A stretch of 64,000 nt of DNA from Sutterella sp. AM11-39. Lineage in GTDB: Bacteria > Pseudomonadota > Gammaproteobacteria > Burkholderiales > Burkholderiaceae_F. The DNA lies in assembly GCF_003472385.1 (NCBI RefSeq), contig NZ_QRLV01000004.1, forward strand, positions 62,001 to 126,000. The letters run 5' to 3'. Positions 8,352 through 17,900 of this stretch are shown here, piece by piece. Each line of letters opens with the position of its first letter. Positions within the stretch are counted from its first letter, which is position 1. Made by a program: the position numbers and the translations under genes. The notes beneath the pieces are model-generated. The model saw nothing but the letters and a program-made list of their open reading frames with translations, made no database searches and had not been told where the DNA came from.

Positions 8352-8872
8352 GACTGCTCCTCTCGCGCTTCTCGTTGGTAAAACGATGTCGCCCACTTGG
8401 CCTTGATTTTTTCGCTTCGACGTGGAAATGCGAGCAAATCATCCAGAAGCTGTGCATAGTCGATGGTTGCACTGGTTTTACCCGCTAGGAGGCGAAACAG
8501 CGGCCTTAAACAACTGCAGCACTCCTCGGTCGTAGAGCAGGCTAAAAGTCGGCGCAGGCGGCTTGCTCCCTGTCCCTCCGTCCCCGAGTAGGCAAGCGAG
8601 AGCGCGCGCGTCAAAGGCGTATCTCCGTTGCGATTTGCTTTGGCTTGAATCACGGCGGCACCAATGCAAGCAAAGGCGGTTCGCTCGATCGAGTTATCCA
8701 AGTTGACATGAAAGTCAATCAGAATGTTCCAACTCTGATGCTGCATGGCAGGATTATCTGCACGGCGCATGGCCGCGGCAGCACCTTTGTCTCTGCTGCA
8801 TCTGTCAATCACGTAGCGCACGAAAGCCTGGCCGCGAGTTTCCAAGGCGTTTTTATCAGGCATTTCACTCAT
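8348..8872 (-). CDS. cse2: Cse2 (Cas11), Cascade small subunit
   Basis: 174-residue CasB/Cse2 protein that stabilises the R-loop in Cascade as a dimer. It is mostly alpha-helical with basic patches, and the RLRRLLACSTTEECCSCLRPLFRLL stretch resembles the family pattern 'RlrrLL...d...l...l..li..L'. The start ATG overlaps the cas8e stop (ATGA, 8869-8872) and the stop overlaps the cas6e start, so it is translationally coupled on both sides. Confidence 0.88.
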   Translation of the reverse strand: MSEMPDKNALETRGQAFVRYVIDRCSRDKGAAAAMRRADNPAMQHQSWNILIDFHVNLDNSIERTAFACIGAAVIQAKANRNGDTPLTRALSLAYSGTEGQGASRLRRLLACSTTEECCSCLRPLFRLLAGKTSATIDYAQLLDDLLAFPRRSEKIKAKWATSFYQREAREEQS

Positions 8873-10344
8873 CGTTCTTTTCCTTTCTGTGATGCATTAG
8901 GTTGATTTTTGGCCCAGGCCTGCAGCTGGCGAGGGGTGAAATGAGGACACGATTCGTTATAGGTATTTCGCATCGTGGCTCGGAAAAAATATCTCACGGG
9001 TTCGGGGTCTTCACCGGGAACACATGAGTCGATAAGTTCTTGAGCGTGCAATCCGGCAATTTCCCAAAACTGGGATGCAGCTCTCCCTGCCATTGTCTTT
9101 CCTTCGGTACCCATAGCCGTGTAGTAGCCAAGAACGCACTTGTAGAGCTGTTTAGAAAGACGATCAAGCTGTTCTACTGAAGCCGAAAATGTCTCGAAAA
9201 ACTGTTCGCCAACATCTTGTGGAGAAAAATCAAAACACGACTCCACAAAATCATCGGATCCTGCCATGTACTGCTCTCCGGATTGGTAAGTCACGCTTAC
9301 GCCTCCGGACCAAAGTTCGACACTTTCAAAACAATCTCTGGCTCGGGACATTCCCAATTCCACCTGGCAGCAAACGTACCGAGACGCATCCTGAGATCCC
9401 AAAAAACTCAAGATCGATGTCAGTGACCTCCAGGGCTTCTTGTCCGGATCAGCCCAGAGAGAATTGAACTTATTTTTTTTACGTTCCACGGATTGAGTAG
9501 GATCAAAACGACCGGATTGATGGTCATCATGCGCTATACCTTCCGTGCAGTACATTCCATCGTCAGTCAAGAGACAGAATCGGCCCAACGGAACTAAACG
9601 TCCCATCAACGAATCTTTGAGTTTGCGTGCGACATCGCAATCCTCTCCCGCCGGCATCTTTTCCCAAGGAGCCGTTCCGACACCTTCGGGGAAACACGGC
9701 AACTTGCTAAGGCGTTCTTCGGAAAAAAGATTTAGCCACACTGTTGAGGCAACGGAATCGGCTAGCACATATGAGTGCAAATATCCCCTAGTGCCCAAAG
9801 AGGCACCAGCCTTACCCGATTTGCTTTTTCCTTTGTAGCCCGGAGTAAGAACTTTGGAGTTGTCTGCCTTTTTCCCTCCAATAGCAAAGCACATGAGCGT
9901 TACCAGCAACAAGGCCTTATCAGCATCGGTGGGCTCCGCTTGCAACTGAAATTGCGTAAGAACCGTTGTGTTCCCACTCGCCTTTTCCAGATTCAATGTC
10001 GCAAAGGAATAGACTTTTACAGTCAAGTCCGCAACCGCGGGAACTTGAAGAAACGGCTCGTCTCCGTACAACCAGAACTTTTCATGCCACTTTTCAAGAT
10101 AAGCAAGGCATTTCCGGCAAAAATCCTCGACAGTCGATTGCCGCCATTCTTCTTCGGTCTTCGGTGTCCATGCTGATTGGGCGATAGCGCACAGCAACTT
10201 GAAGATAGCCGTTTTCTGGATCGGGTTGCCACCGATTCTCCTTAGAGACGGATCCGAAAAGATGTCTCGGAGACTGAACAACCCCCTTTCCCGAATGGGA
10301 ATCCACTGTTCATCAATCAAATTGAACTTTTTATCGGTTGTCAT
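8869..10344 (-). CDS. cas8e: Cas8e (Cse1/CasA), Cascade large subunit
   Basis: About 491 residues. Cse1 recognises the PAM and recruits Cas3. The N-terminal FNLIDEQWIPIRERGLFSL matches the conserved start of CasA (LLid.WIPv...), followed by NPIQKTAIFKLLCAIAQ. The start is uncertain: a TTG at 10362 would add six residues, but I chose the ATG at 10344; neither has an obvious ribosome binding site. It lies 43 bp downstream of cas3 and overlaps cse2 by 4 bp. Confidence 0.93.
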   Translation of the reverse strand: MTTDKKFNLIDEQWIPIRERGLFSLRDIFSDPSLRRIGGNPIQKTAIFKLLCAIAQSAWTPKTEEEWRQSTVEDFCRKCLAYLEKWHEKFWLYGDEPFLQVPAVADLTVKVYSFATLNLEKASGNTTVLTQFQLQAEPTDADKALLLVTLMCFAIGGKKADNSKVLTPGYKGKSKSGKAGASLGTRGYLHSYVLADSVASTVWLNLFSEERLSKLPCFPEGVGTAPWEKMPAGEDCDVARKLKDSLMGRLVPLGRFCLLTDDGMYCTEGIAHDDHQSGRFDPTQSVERKKNKFNSLWADPDKKPWRSLTSILSFLGSQDASRYVCCQVELGMSRARDCFESVELWSGGVSVTYQSGEQYMAGSDDFVESCFDFSPQDVGEQFFETFSASVEQLDRLSKQLYKCVLGYYTAMGTEGKTMAGRAASQFWEIAGLHAQELIDSCVPGEDPEPVRYFFRATMRNTYNESCPHFTPRQLQAWAKNQPNASQKGKER

Positions 10345-10387
10345 AGCTTTGGTGAAGATCAAAATATAGCGATACAGGTTTAATCAT

Positions 10388-12961
10388 TCATTCGTCCGGA
10401 TTCAGGCATCGATATCCGGATTTGTCGTAGAAAACTCTTCGGTTAGGCAAGGCCGGTGTCCCGTCCATGTGATAAACGCTTCCGTCATCATCAACAAGAC
10501 CCACTCGAATACGCATACCGTCATGGGCGGCTACGAAAAGGTACGGAGCAAGCCAGGAGAGACTGCGCTGCTCATCGGCCGTCGGTGCCAGGTAGATCGG
10601 GGTACGGACACAGTTTTTCATCAATATCAACGCGGTTGATACCTTTTGCGAGTAGCTCAGCCCAGTGCCGTCGGGCAAATCCAGTTTTTTCCCGCTCAAA
10701 AACTCAATTTCCGTTTTTCCGTCACGATTCAAAATGCGACGAAGAAGCAAGACGTCGACCGTGGGCATCTGGCAGTAGCGGGTTGCCAGATTGCTCTCAT
10801 CGTTATCATCGATGGTTCCGAACGCATCCGTCAACGTGAGCTGCGCCAATTGCCGAAGCGCTCTTCTTCCTACGGTCGAGCCGGAACCTTCCTCAAGTTC
10901 GTTTAACAAATCGGAGAGAACCCCGGACTCTGGGCGTTCTCGGTATGTGTCTTCCATGATCTGCCGTATGTCCGTCGGTAGTGTTATTGATGCACGACCG
11001 GCCAGACTTTCGAGTGTTCGACACAAAACATAGGAAGCGTAGACATGCGCCGATGCTCCAAACGCTTTTTTGGGGTCCTTTTTCATCAAATTTTCATCGG
11101 GGCATATCACACAGGCCTCACAGCGGGCACCATCGGGACGCTCGGTTACGGCATGACGCCAAAGACGCCCCATTCTCTGCAGAAGCATATCGGTCGGACA
11201 CAAACGCGTAACCAAAAAATCCGCATCAATATCCAACGACTGCTCCAAAACTTGCGTCCCGACCAGAACTCTTCCGCGTTGCGCCCTGGTGGTCGATTTT
11301 TTTCCGAGGACATCTATCCATCGATGTTCGTTCACCTCGCGATCAGCCACGGTGAATCGGGAATGAATAATGCCGAGCTCGACGGTCGTCCCTGACAAAG
11401 CCTCGGACAGCCTTTCATGGAGCTTTTGCGCTTCATTGACAGTGTTTTCAATCCATAAGACTTGTTGCCCGCCTTTTGCTCGCTCGATAACCTGTTTCAG
11501 AACGATCGAATCATCAGAGGCATACGAGAGTTCCACTTTCTTGGCTGACGGCGCTTCAATCGGAATTTCAACCAACTGTCCCTTTTGGTCAACCGCAGTC
11601 AAAAGCGGGTAGGCCTCTGCGGGTGACGGTTGATCGGCAAGCATGCCCCTGCGTTGCTGCGTAAGCGTTGCTGACAGGACGATGACTGTACAGCCTAGTT
11701 CCCGGAGTTCTTTGACAAGCGCATCGACAATGGTGCCCGTGTACATGTCGTAACTGTGTACCTCGTCAAGTATCACAACCTTACCCAACAGTCCCAGAGT
11801 TCGTACGGACGAATGCTTAACCCCCATTACAGACATGAGAGCCTGATCAATCGTTCCGACTCCGAAGGGAGCGAGAATGCTTCTCTTGCGAGGCGCAAAC
11901 CAACCGCCGCCGGGAGCCGCCTCCTCGCCCATTTCCTGCATCACCAAATCGGCTTTACCGTGAACCAGCAAAGCACGTTTAGCCGCATCATCGTCTTCGA
12001 GAATCTTGTCGAGAAAAGAATTGACGCGGGTATACACAGCATTAGAGGTCGTCTGGGTAGGCAAAGCAAAATAAAGTCCTGTGGCTTGGCCTTGAGCAAG
12101 CAAGCGGTAGGCGGCATACAGCGCCGCTTCGGTTTTTCCGGCCCCCATCACCGTTTCAAGAATGTATACGCCGGGACCGGAACACTTGACTGCCAGCGCT
12201 TTCTGAGCGTCATTCGGAGTAAAGCCGAAAATATCGGCAAAGTTCAATTTCTGTTTGACGCGAGGACGATAGAAGCCTGCGGACATGACCGCCCTGCGGG
12301 CGGCGGCGGCATCGCAAACCTTGCCCTGGAGCAAGGCATCGTTAGAACCGATCCAGTCGGCCACAGTCGTGAATCCGGCCAAAACCTTGGCCTGAAGGTC
12401 ACTTTTGACAACCGGAAACTCTGCACTGAAAAAAGCTTTGAGTTTTTGCGTAAGGAGCTCGCGTTGCTCTTGCCAAGCTTTGCCTCCCAGAACATCATCA
12501 GCAGCACGAAACATCCCCGTCTTGGGACGTCTGCCGTGATGTAACCCGAGAATCAGCGGAACACGCGCGTCATGCGTCAACGCCGTCACTGTCAACAAGC
12601 TGGCACCGCTGTGCCCTCCCCATCGTTTTTCCAGAGACGGATCCGCAGTGGCCAATTCCGGAATGCTGTTCGGAAAATAATCCGAAGTAGCTCGTCGAAG
12701 TTTCTCTTGAAACGCAGGCGTCATCTTGCCGACGTCGTGTTCACTGACGAGAAAATCCAAGCCGTCGGGGAACCATTTCTTCTGTAACGCGTCGGGCCAC
12801 CATTGCCACAATTCACGGGCAACCAGACCGGAAGTCAGTGCATGTTCCAGCACGGTCTGTCCCAAGCGACAGACACCGTTGTCGTCCACGTATGTTTTGG
12901 CGAAATTTTGTTCCAGGGGCAATACCTTTGTTTGGATTTTCTTCAATTTGGGAATGCGCAT
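10388..12961 (-). CDS. cas3: Cas3, HD nuclease-helicase
   Basis: 857-residue type I effector that unwinds and degrades DNA marked by Cascade. The N-terminal HD domain has LEHALTSGLVA, VSEHDVGKMTPAF and WGGHSGAS. The SF2 helicase has Walker A MGAGKTEAALYAA, DEVH box LDEVHSYDMYTG, motif III LSATLTQ, and motifs V/VI TQVLEQSLDIDADF and QRMGRLWRH. All key residues look intact. The ATG at 12961 was chosen over an in-frame GTG at 12973; neither has a strong ribosome binding site. It is first in the cas operon, so the promoter should lie in 12962-13303. Confidence 0.95.
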   Translation of the reverse strand: MRIPKLKKIQTKVLPLEQNFAKTYVDDNGVCRLGQTVLEHALTSGLVARELWQWWPDALQKKWFPDGLDFLVSEHDVGKMTPAFQEKLRRATSDYFPNSIPELATADPSLEKRWGGHSGASLLTVTALTHDARVPLILGLHHGRRPKTGMFRAADDVLGGKAWQEQRELLTQKLKAFFSAEFPVVKSDLQAKVLAGFTTVADWIGSNDALLQGKVCDAAAARRAVMSAGFYRPRVKQKLNFADIFGFTPNDAQKALAVKCSGPGVYILETVMGAGKTEAALYAAYRLLAQGQATGLYFALPTQTTSNAVYTRVNSFLDKILEDDDAAKRALLVHGKADLVMQEMGEEAAPGGGWFAPRKRSILAPFGVGTIDQALMSVMGVKHSSVRTLGLLGKVVILDEVHSYDMYTGTIVDALVKELRELGCTVIVLSATLTQQRRGMLADQPSPAEAYPLLTAVDQKGQLVEIPIEAPSAKKVELSYASDDSIVLKQVIERAKGGQQVLWIENTVNEAQKLHERLSEALSGTTVELGIIHSRFTVADREVNEHRWIDVLGKKSTTRAQRGRVLVGTQVLEQSLDIDADFLVTRLCPTDMLLQRMGRLWRHAVTERPDGARCEACVICPDENLMKKDPKKAFGASAHVYASYVLCRTLESLAGRASITLPTDIRQIMEDTYRERPESGVLSDLLNELEEGSGSTVGRRALRQLAQLTLTDAFGTIDDNDESNLATRYCQMPTVDVLLLRRILNRDGKTEIEFLSGKKLDLPDGTGLSYSQKVSTALILMKNCVRTPIYLAPTADEQRSLSWLAPYLFVAAHDGMRIRVGLVDDDGSVYHMDGTPALPNRRVFYDKSGYRCLNPDE

Positions 12962-13303
12962 GATCTGTCTCACGAGCCGAACAGATATTCAATTCTGATC
13001 TACTCTAGCGGAAGATACGTCATTTTGCGTCGCATCCAAACATCAGACCTCAAAATGCAGGTGGCAAGGTTACTTCTCAAGCAAACCAACTTGCGAAGGC
13101 GCAAACTGAGACATACCTCCTAAGCGGCTTTGCCTGTTTGACTTGGGAAAGATCAATGTTTCCCTTTTAACTTGTACCGATTCTGCGCGACGGCGCCGAA
13201 ATGCGGTCAAAGTTTGCGACAATCGTGAAGTCTTTTGTGCTCGGCACCTCATTCGGAGGGTTTGTTTGCCGGCACGCCACATTCAACCAAAACAGAGACG
13301 TTT
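12962..13303. other. Intergenic region between cas3 and lysC
   Basis: This 342-bp stretch separates the divergent cas operon and lysC and must hold both promoters. I saw no supported gene, RNA or clear operator; the short ORFs across it have no recognisable features. Confidence 0.5.
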
Positions 13304-14566
13304 ATGGCCATTATTGTTCACAAGTACGGCGGCACCTCAATGGGTAGCGTCGAGCGCATCAAGAATGTCGCAAGGCGTGTTGCCAAGTGGCACCGCGCCG
13401 GCTATCAGATGGTGGTGGTGGTTTCTGCGATGAGCGGAGAAACCAATCGCCTCATCGCGCTTGCCAAAGAAATCATGCCCAATCCCGATCCCAGGGAGCT
13501 CGACGTCATTGCAAGTACCGGCGAACAGGTCTCCATCGGCCTGCTCGCGATGGCTCTCAAGAGCATCGGCGTCGACGCAGTGAGCTTCAACGGCTCCCAG
13601 GTTGCCGTACACACAGACAGCGCCTTTACCAAGGCCCGTATCGAGTCCATTGACAGCGAACCGGTCAAGCGTGAACTTGACGCCGGCAAAGTTGTCATCG
13701 TCGCCGGCTTTCAGGGACGAGACAGCGCAGGCAACGTCACCACCCTCGGCCGCGGCGGCTCGGACACTTCGGGCGTGGCACTTGCCGTGGCTCTTCAGGC
13801 TCAGGAATGCCTCATTTTTACCGACGTTGACGGTGTTTACACCACCGACCCGCGCATCGAACCCAAAGCCCGCAAACTTGACGTCATCAGCTTTGAAGAA
13901 ATGCTCGAGCTCGCGAGCCTCGGCTCCAAGGTGCTGCAGATCCGCAGCGTGGAGTTCGCCGGCAAATACCACGTTCCCGTGCGTGTTCTCTCGAGCCTTA
14001 CTGACCCCAATATTCCCGTTGACGTCGAAGCGTCCAGCGGTACCCTGATTTCTTTTGAGGATGATCCGAAGATGGAGAAAGCCCTTGTTTCCGGCATCGC
14101 CTGCACCCGCGATGAAGCCAAAATCACGCTCTCGCGCGTTCCCGACACCCCGGGCGTGGCCTATAAGATTCTCGGCCCCGTAGCCCAGCACAACATTGAC
14201 GTCGACATGATCGTGCAAAACGACGGTCTCGACGGCACGACCGACTTCTCCTTTACCGTTCCGCGCGGCGACGTTGACAAATGCCTGAAGGTCCTCAATG
14301 AAGAAGTCGTTCCGGTCTGCCATCCCGAAGGCATTCACACGAACGCCGACATTGCCAAAGTGAGTGTTGTGGGCATCGGCATGCGCACCCACGCAGGCGT
14401 AGCCTGCCGCATGTTCGAGTCGCTTGCTGCCGAAGGCATCAATATCGAGATGATCAGCACTTCTGAAATCAAGGTGAGCCTCGTGATTCAGGACAAGTAC
14501 ATGGAACTTGCCGTACGCGCTCTGCACAAGGCCTTCAACCTCGAAGAAGACAAAGTCAAACGCTGA
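13304..14566 (+). CDS. lysC: Aspartate kinase
   Basis: 420-residue monofunctional aspartokinase that phosphorylates aspartate, the first step to lysine, threonine, methionine and diaminopimelate. The N-terminal motif [16 protein letters not shown] and the internal [16 protein letters not shown] (ATP/aspartate site) are diagnostic. Two ACT domains follow (about 265-345 and 345-420), with [14 protein letters not shown] in the first, implying allosteric control by end products. The ATG at 13304 gives the canonical Lys-Tyr-Gly-Gly N-terminus; an upstream in-frame ATG at 13235 has no homology. A strong terminator follows at 14595. Confidence 0.96.
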   Translation: MAIIVHKYGGTSMGSVERIKNVARRVAKWHRAGYQMVVVVSAMSGETNRLIALAKEIMPNPDPRELDVIASTGEQVSIGLLAMALKSIGVDAVSFNGSQVAVHTDSAFTKARIESIDSEPVKRELDAGKVVIVAGFQGRDSAGNVTTLGRGGSDTSGVALAVALQAQECLIFTDVDGVYTTDPRIEPKARKLDVISFEEMLELASLGSKVLQIRSVEFAGKYHVPVRVLSSLTDPNIPVDVEASSGTLISFEDDPKMEKALVSGIACTRDEAKITLSRVPDTPGVAYKILGPVAQHNIDVDMIVQNDGLDGTTDFSFTVPRGDVDKCLKVLNEEVVPVCHPEGIHTNADIAKVSVVGIGMRTHAGVACRMFESLAAEGINIEMISTSEIKVSLVIQDKYMELAVRALHKAFNLEEDKVKR

Positions 14567-14594
14567 TCAACCGGGCTGATTTGCCATGACTCAC

Positions 14595-14628
14595 AAGTCC
14601 TGCCGGCTCTCGCCGACGGGACTTTTTT
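14595..14628 (+). terminator. Rho-independent terminator after lysC
   Basis: A 13-bp stem with two mismatched or wobble positions, AAGTCCTGCCGGC against GCCGACGGGACTT, with a TCTC loop, ending in six T. It sits 29 bp past the lysC stop. Confidence 0.85.
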
Positions 14629-14684
14629 CGTTATCATTCGCGCAACCGTTCCTGCCTGTTACCTACCATTAAAAAGGTTCGCTC

Positions 14685-15374
14685 ATGCAAAACACCGTCA
14701 TTGCTCCCTCCATTCTCTCTGCCGATTTCGGACGTCTTGCCGAAGAAGTCCGAGATGTGGTTGCGGCCGGGGCCGATTGGATTCACTTTGACGTAATGGA
14801 CAATCACTACGTCCCGAACCTCACCGTTGGTCCGCTTGTGTGCGAAGCAATCCGCCCGCACACGCAAGCCGTCATTGACGTGCACCTGATGATTGAGCCC
14901 GTCGATAGCCTGGTGCCTGCGTTTGCCAAGGCCGGTGCCGACATCATCACCTTCCACTGCGAAGCAAGTCGTCACATTGACCGCACTCTGCAGCTGATTC
15001 ACAACGAAGGCTGCAAGGCCGGTCTCGTTTTCAATCCGGCCACCCCGCTCGAATACCTCGACTACGTCATCGACAAGGTCGACATGGTGCTCCTGATGAG
15101 CGTCAACCCAGGCTTCGGCGGCCAGAGTTTCATTGCCTCGGCCTACGACAAGATTCGCGCCATGCGCGCTAAGCTCGACGCTTACGAAGCCCGTACGGGC
15201 CGCAGCATCCGCCTGGAGGTCGACGGAGGCATCAAGACGAACAACATTGCTGAAGTCGCCAAGGCCGGTGCTGATACCTTCGTGGCCGGCTCCGCCGTGT
15301 TCGGCATGAAGTCCCCCGAGGGGTACAAAGAAGTGATTTCCGCCATGAAGGCGGCTGTGGCCTCCGTTCGGTAA
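14685..15374 (+). CDS. rpe: Ribulose-phosphate 3-epimerase
   Basis: 229-residue TIM-barrel enzyme interconverting ribulose-5-phosphate and xylulose-5-phosphate in the pentose phosphate pathway. Clear motifs are [51 protein letters not shown] and [11 protein letters not shown]. The metal-binding His and Asp residues are present. The start ATG has AAAAAGGTTCGCTC upstream. It stands alone between two terminators. Confidence 0.97.
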   Translation: MQNTVIAPSILSADFGRLAEEVRDVVAAGADWIHFDVMDNHYVPNLTVGPLVCEAIRPHTQAVIDVHLMIEPVDSLVPAFAKAGADIITFHCEASRHIDRTLQLIHNEGCKAGLVFNPATPLEYLDYVIDKVDMVLLMSVNPGFGGQSFIASAYDKIRAMRAKLDAYEARTGRSIRLEVDGGIKTNNIAEVAKAGADTFVAGSAVFGMKSPEGYKEVISAMKAAVASVR

Positions 15375-15402
15375 GCCATCCGACTAATTTTCTCATAGCA
15401 AA

Positions 15403-15438
15403 GCCGCGCTTCTGAATAGTCAGGAGCGCGGCCTTTTT
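15403..15438 (+). terminator. Rho-independent terminator after rpe
   Basis: Stem GCCGCGCTTCTGA / TCAGGAGCGCGGC (one G-U) with a short ATAG loop followed by five T. It serves rpe, and may also protect against transcription from the opposite side. Confidence 0.85.
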
Positions 15439-15489
15439 GCCGGAAGGAATTGACCAGAGGATTATTTTCAACCTTTGATCGTTCCTACT

Positions 15490-15903
15490 TTAGAACGTGT
15501 AGCGACCACCGAAATTAACACGCCACTTCTGATCAATGTCACCGCCGAAGCCAGTGCCGACATCAAGGAACGTGTTGAAGGAGTCCGTCACACTGTAGGA
15601 GAAGCCCAAAGAGACTTCAGCCCAGTTGTCGTCGAGTTCATCGCTGATCTTGAACAGATGGTTCATAGAGCCGTCGAAAGCAGTGTATTCGGCGTCAACA
15701 TAACCCAGGAAGTCGTGATTGTAGGAGGCCTTCAGGTAGGCTGCACCGCGGTTTTCATTGAACTTGATGCCACCCATGATGCCGACGCGAGCCACCAAGC
15801 TTTCGATCGTCTCGAAATCAACGCTGCGAACGTTGGTGGAGTAGTCCGAAGCACGCAGCCAGCTGTAGGACAACTGAACTGCATATGTGCAACACAAAAA
15901 CAT
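15490..15903 (-). pseudogene. Autotransporter beta-barrel C-terminal remnant
   Basis: About 130 residues resembling the last strands of an autotransporter (type V) outer membrane barrel: VARVGIMGGIKF, RGAAYLKASYNHDFLG, WAEVSLGFSYSVTDSF, and the C-terminal WRVNFGGRYTF ending in the Phe typical of barrel insertion signals. Full autotransporters have a signal peptide, a passenger and a barrel of about 280 residues; here only the last part remains, and no signal sequence or passenger lies upstream, where the dyad array and the ATPase gene begin. The ATG at its start is accidental. Decayed or cut by a rearrangement. Confidence 0.7.
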
Positions 15904-15997
15904 CGACTGCGGTCGATAATTTCTCCTTTTTATACATTTTTATCGATTACAATCGATGCCAGCAGAAGTTACCTACAAATTGTCGATCGTAATCGAT
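15902..15997. repeat. Three 16-bp dyads at exact 40-bp spacing
   Basis: ATCGACTGCGGTCGAT (15902-15917), ATCGATTACAATCGAT (15942-15957) and GTCGATCGTAATCGAT (15982-15997) are related palindromes whose centres are 40 bp apart. They lie 70-165 bp upstream of the ATPase gene at 16068. The regular phase (about four helical turns) suggests cooperative binding sites for a regulator; the protein is unknown. Confidence 0.6.
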
Positions 15998-16067
15998 GTT
16001 CTTCAGGGGCTTATGATTCGACTTTGAGCTCACAAATTCGAGCTCGGAAACACCCGGAGTGATAGTT

Positions 16068-17291
16068 ATGACGCTTGTTGACAGACCTCAGCTGCTTGAT
16101 CGCTTCCGTCCTTATTACGAAGACGGTCTAATCAAGGTCGTGACCGGTCTGCGACGCAGCGGCAAGTCATCTCTGATGCATCTGTTGGCAAAGGACATTG
16201 AGAATCGCCTCGACCGACCATCGGAAGACTTCTTATTTCTGAACTTCGAAGACTTTGGGTTGAGAAACTTGACCCACCCCGAAGCTCTTCACGACTTTTT
16301 GCTCGATCGTATCTCAAAAGCTCGTAAACGCTTGACGGTCTTCCTCGACGAGATTCAAAACGTGGAAAGTTGGGAAACGGTAGTCAACTCAATCCGCTTC
16401 CGAGACTGCTGCGACATCTACGTCACAGGTTCCAACTCTCAGCTGCTTTCGGGCGAATTGGCCACTCACCTCGCCGGAAGAGCCATCCAAGTGGAGGTTT
16501 ATCCGTTTTCATACGCTGAATTCAGAGTAGCTCGAAAGAGACTTTTTGAAGACAACATCACCGACGCCCAAATATGGCAAGAGTACCTGACCTGGGGTGG
16601 CATGCCCGGAATCGTGCGGTACCCGGATTTATCGGTAGCTGCGACTTACTTGCGTGATGTCTATCGCTCAATTCTGCTCAAAGACATCACAGACCGACAC
16701 AACATCCGGCAAACGGCACTCCTTGAGATGACGTATGCCTATCTGCTTGAGCAGGTAGGACACAGAATTTCTCCAGACAGCATCGAGAAGTTTTTAAAGT
16801 CTGAGCGCTTGCGGTTGTCGCGCGACACTTTGCTTGACTACCTTCGTGCCGGCAGAGAGGCATTTATGCACCTGCGTGTCGACGGCGTGGACTGCATCGG
16901 CAAAAACATTCTTAGATTGCGACCTAAAATCTATTGCGCCGATCATGGTTTCCGTGAGGCTTTCTTCAGCGGATCCAACAACCGCAATATTGAGCAAGTT
17001 CTCGAGAACATCGTCGCCACAGAGCTAACCAGACGCGGCTGGAGCTTGCGCTTTGGATCGGTGTCGGACAAAAAAGTCGACTTCGTCGCTGACAAAAACG
17101 GCCGGAGAATGTACGTCCAGGTCTGCTATCTACTTGCGTCCGATCAAACCCTGGAACGCGAATTTTCTCCGCTTCAGGCTATCCGAGACAACTGGCCAAA
17201 ACTCATACTTTCTCTTGACGAAGTCAATCGATCAACGCTAGGTATCGAACACCGTAATCTTCAACAGTGGCTTCTTCAGCCAGACGTGTGA
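16068..17291 (+). CDS. AAA ATPase with DUF4143-type C-terminal domain
   Basis: 407-residue ATP-binding protein of the widespread AAA_14/DUF4143 family, whose cellular role is not established. Walker A is GLRRSGKSSLMH (near residue 29), Walker B is VFLDEIQNVESW, and the sensor region reads YVTGSNSQLLSGELATHLAGRA, all typical. The second half carries a winged-helix part (SPDSIEKFLKSERLRLSRDTLLDYL) and a nuclease-like end, with GSVSDKKVDFVADKNGRRMYVQVCY resembling the D-ExK fold seen in this family. The ATG at 16068 has CGGAG eight bases upstream; a GTG three codons earlier overlaps that site and was rejected. Behind it are the three phased dyads, so it is likely regulated separately. Confidence 0.85.
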   Translation: MTLVDRPQLLDRFRPYYEDGLIKVVTGLRRSGKSSLMHLLAKDIENRLDRPSEDFLFLNFEDFGLRNLTHPEALHDFLLDRISKARKRLTVFLDEIQNVESWETVVNSIRFRDCCDIYVTGSNSQLLSGELATHLAGRAIQVEVYPFSYAEFRVARKRLFEDNITDAQIWQEYLTWGGMPGIVRYPDLSVAATYLRDVYRSILLKDITDRHNIRQTALLEMTYAYLLEQVGHRISPDSIEKFLKSERLRLSRDTLLDYLRAGREAFMHLRVDGVDCIGKNILRLRPKIYCADHGFREAFFSGSNNRNIEQVLENIVATELTRRGWSLRFGSVSDKKVDFVADKNGRRMYVQVCYLLASDQTLEREFSPLQAIRDNWPKLILSLDEVNRSTLGIEHRNLQQWLLQPDV

Positions 17292-17900
17292 TCTTTGTCA
17301 ATAGACACCTTCACCATAGAGGAAACTCAAGCTATCGAAGTGAAATGCGCAACGCCTTCCGGTTGCAGGCAATGAGGCAGTACACAGCCGTTCCTACTGC
17401 CCCACTGGTTTTGGAAACCTATCAAAGATAGCAACTCAAACAGATTAAGAAGTCCATTCGGTGACAATAGGCATCCAACGCCTCACACCGAACAGCCCCC
17501 AATCTCTATCCGGCAAAAATATCAAATTTTCTTTTGCCGTATAGTTAATTTTCATCTAAAGCTCCCGTCGCTTGAGCAGAATTTCAGTACATCACTGATT
17601 TACTGTGATCTTAGCGGTTCGCTTTATGACGATCATTTGAATCTTTTATTAGCCAGCTAATATTTTTTTGCAATTTTTTCCTTCGCACGAGCGCACTTGC
17701 GCGAAAAATGCCGAAAAAAGCATCAGAAGTCAACTCCTGAAACCTTTGACATAAATCAAAACTACGTAGCACCTACGTGGGCGAAAAATTGCAACCGTGA
17801 CAAAGAGGACGGCCAGACACCGTCCCGACAAAACGTCGTTCGCAAGCGTCGGTACCACACCGACAATTGCCTGAGACACAGAGAAACAGGAGAAGAACTG
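17292..17900. other. 609-bp intergenic region, AT-rich
   Basis: No gene is supported here. The part nearest the aconitase contains an FNR-like box (17746-17759). An in-frame extension of the aconitase frame to 17697 exists but lacks protein-like features and a ribosome binding site. Confidence 0.5.
17746..17759. promoter_or_regulatory. FNR/ANR-like box upstream of the Tat-aconitase
   Basis: TTGACATAAATCAA differs by one base from the FNR consensus TTGAT-N4-ATCAA. It is centred about 150 bp before the ATG. It suggests oxygen-responsive control, with the promoter unmapped. Confidence 0.45.

Noticed and set aside
13337..14527. 396-codon minus-strand frame over lysC
   Set aside because: Antisense shadow of aspartokinase.
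17697..17900. N-terminal extension of the aconitase
   Set aside because: No ribosome binding site and a non-protein-like composition; the Tat signal begins at the ATG at 17901.
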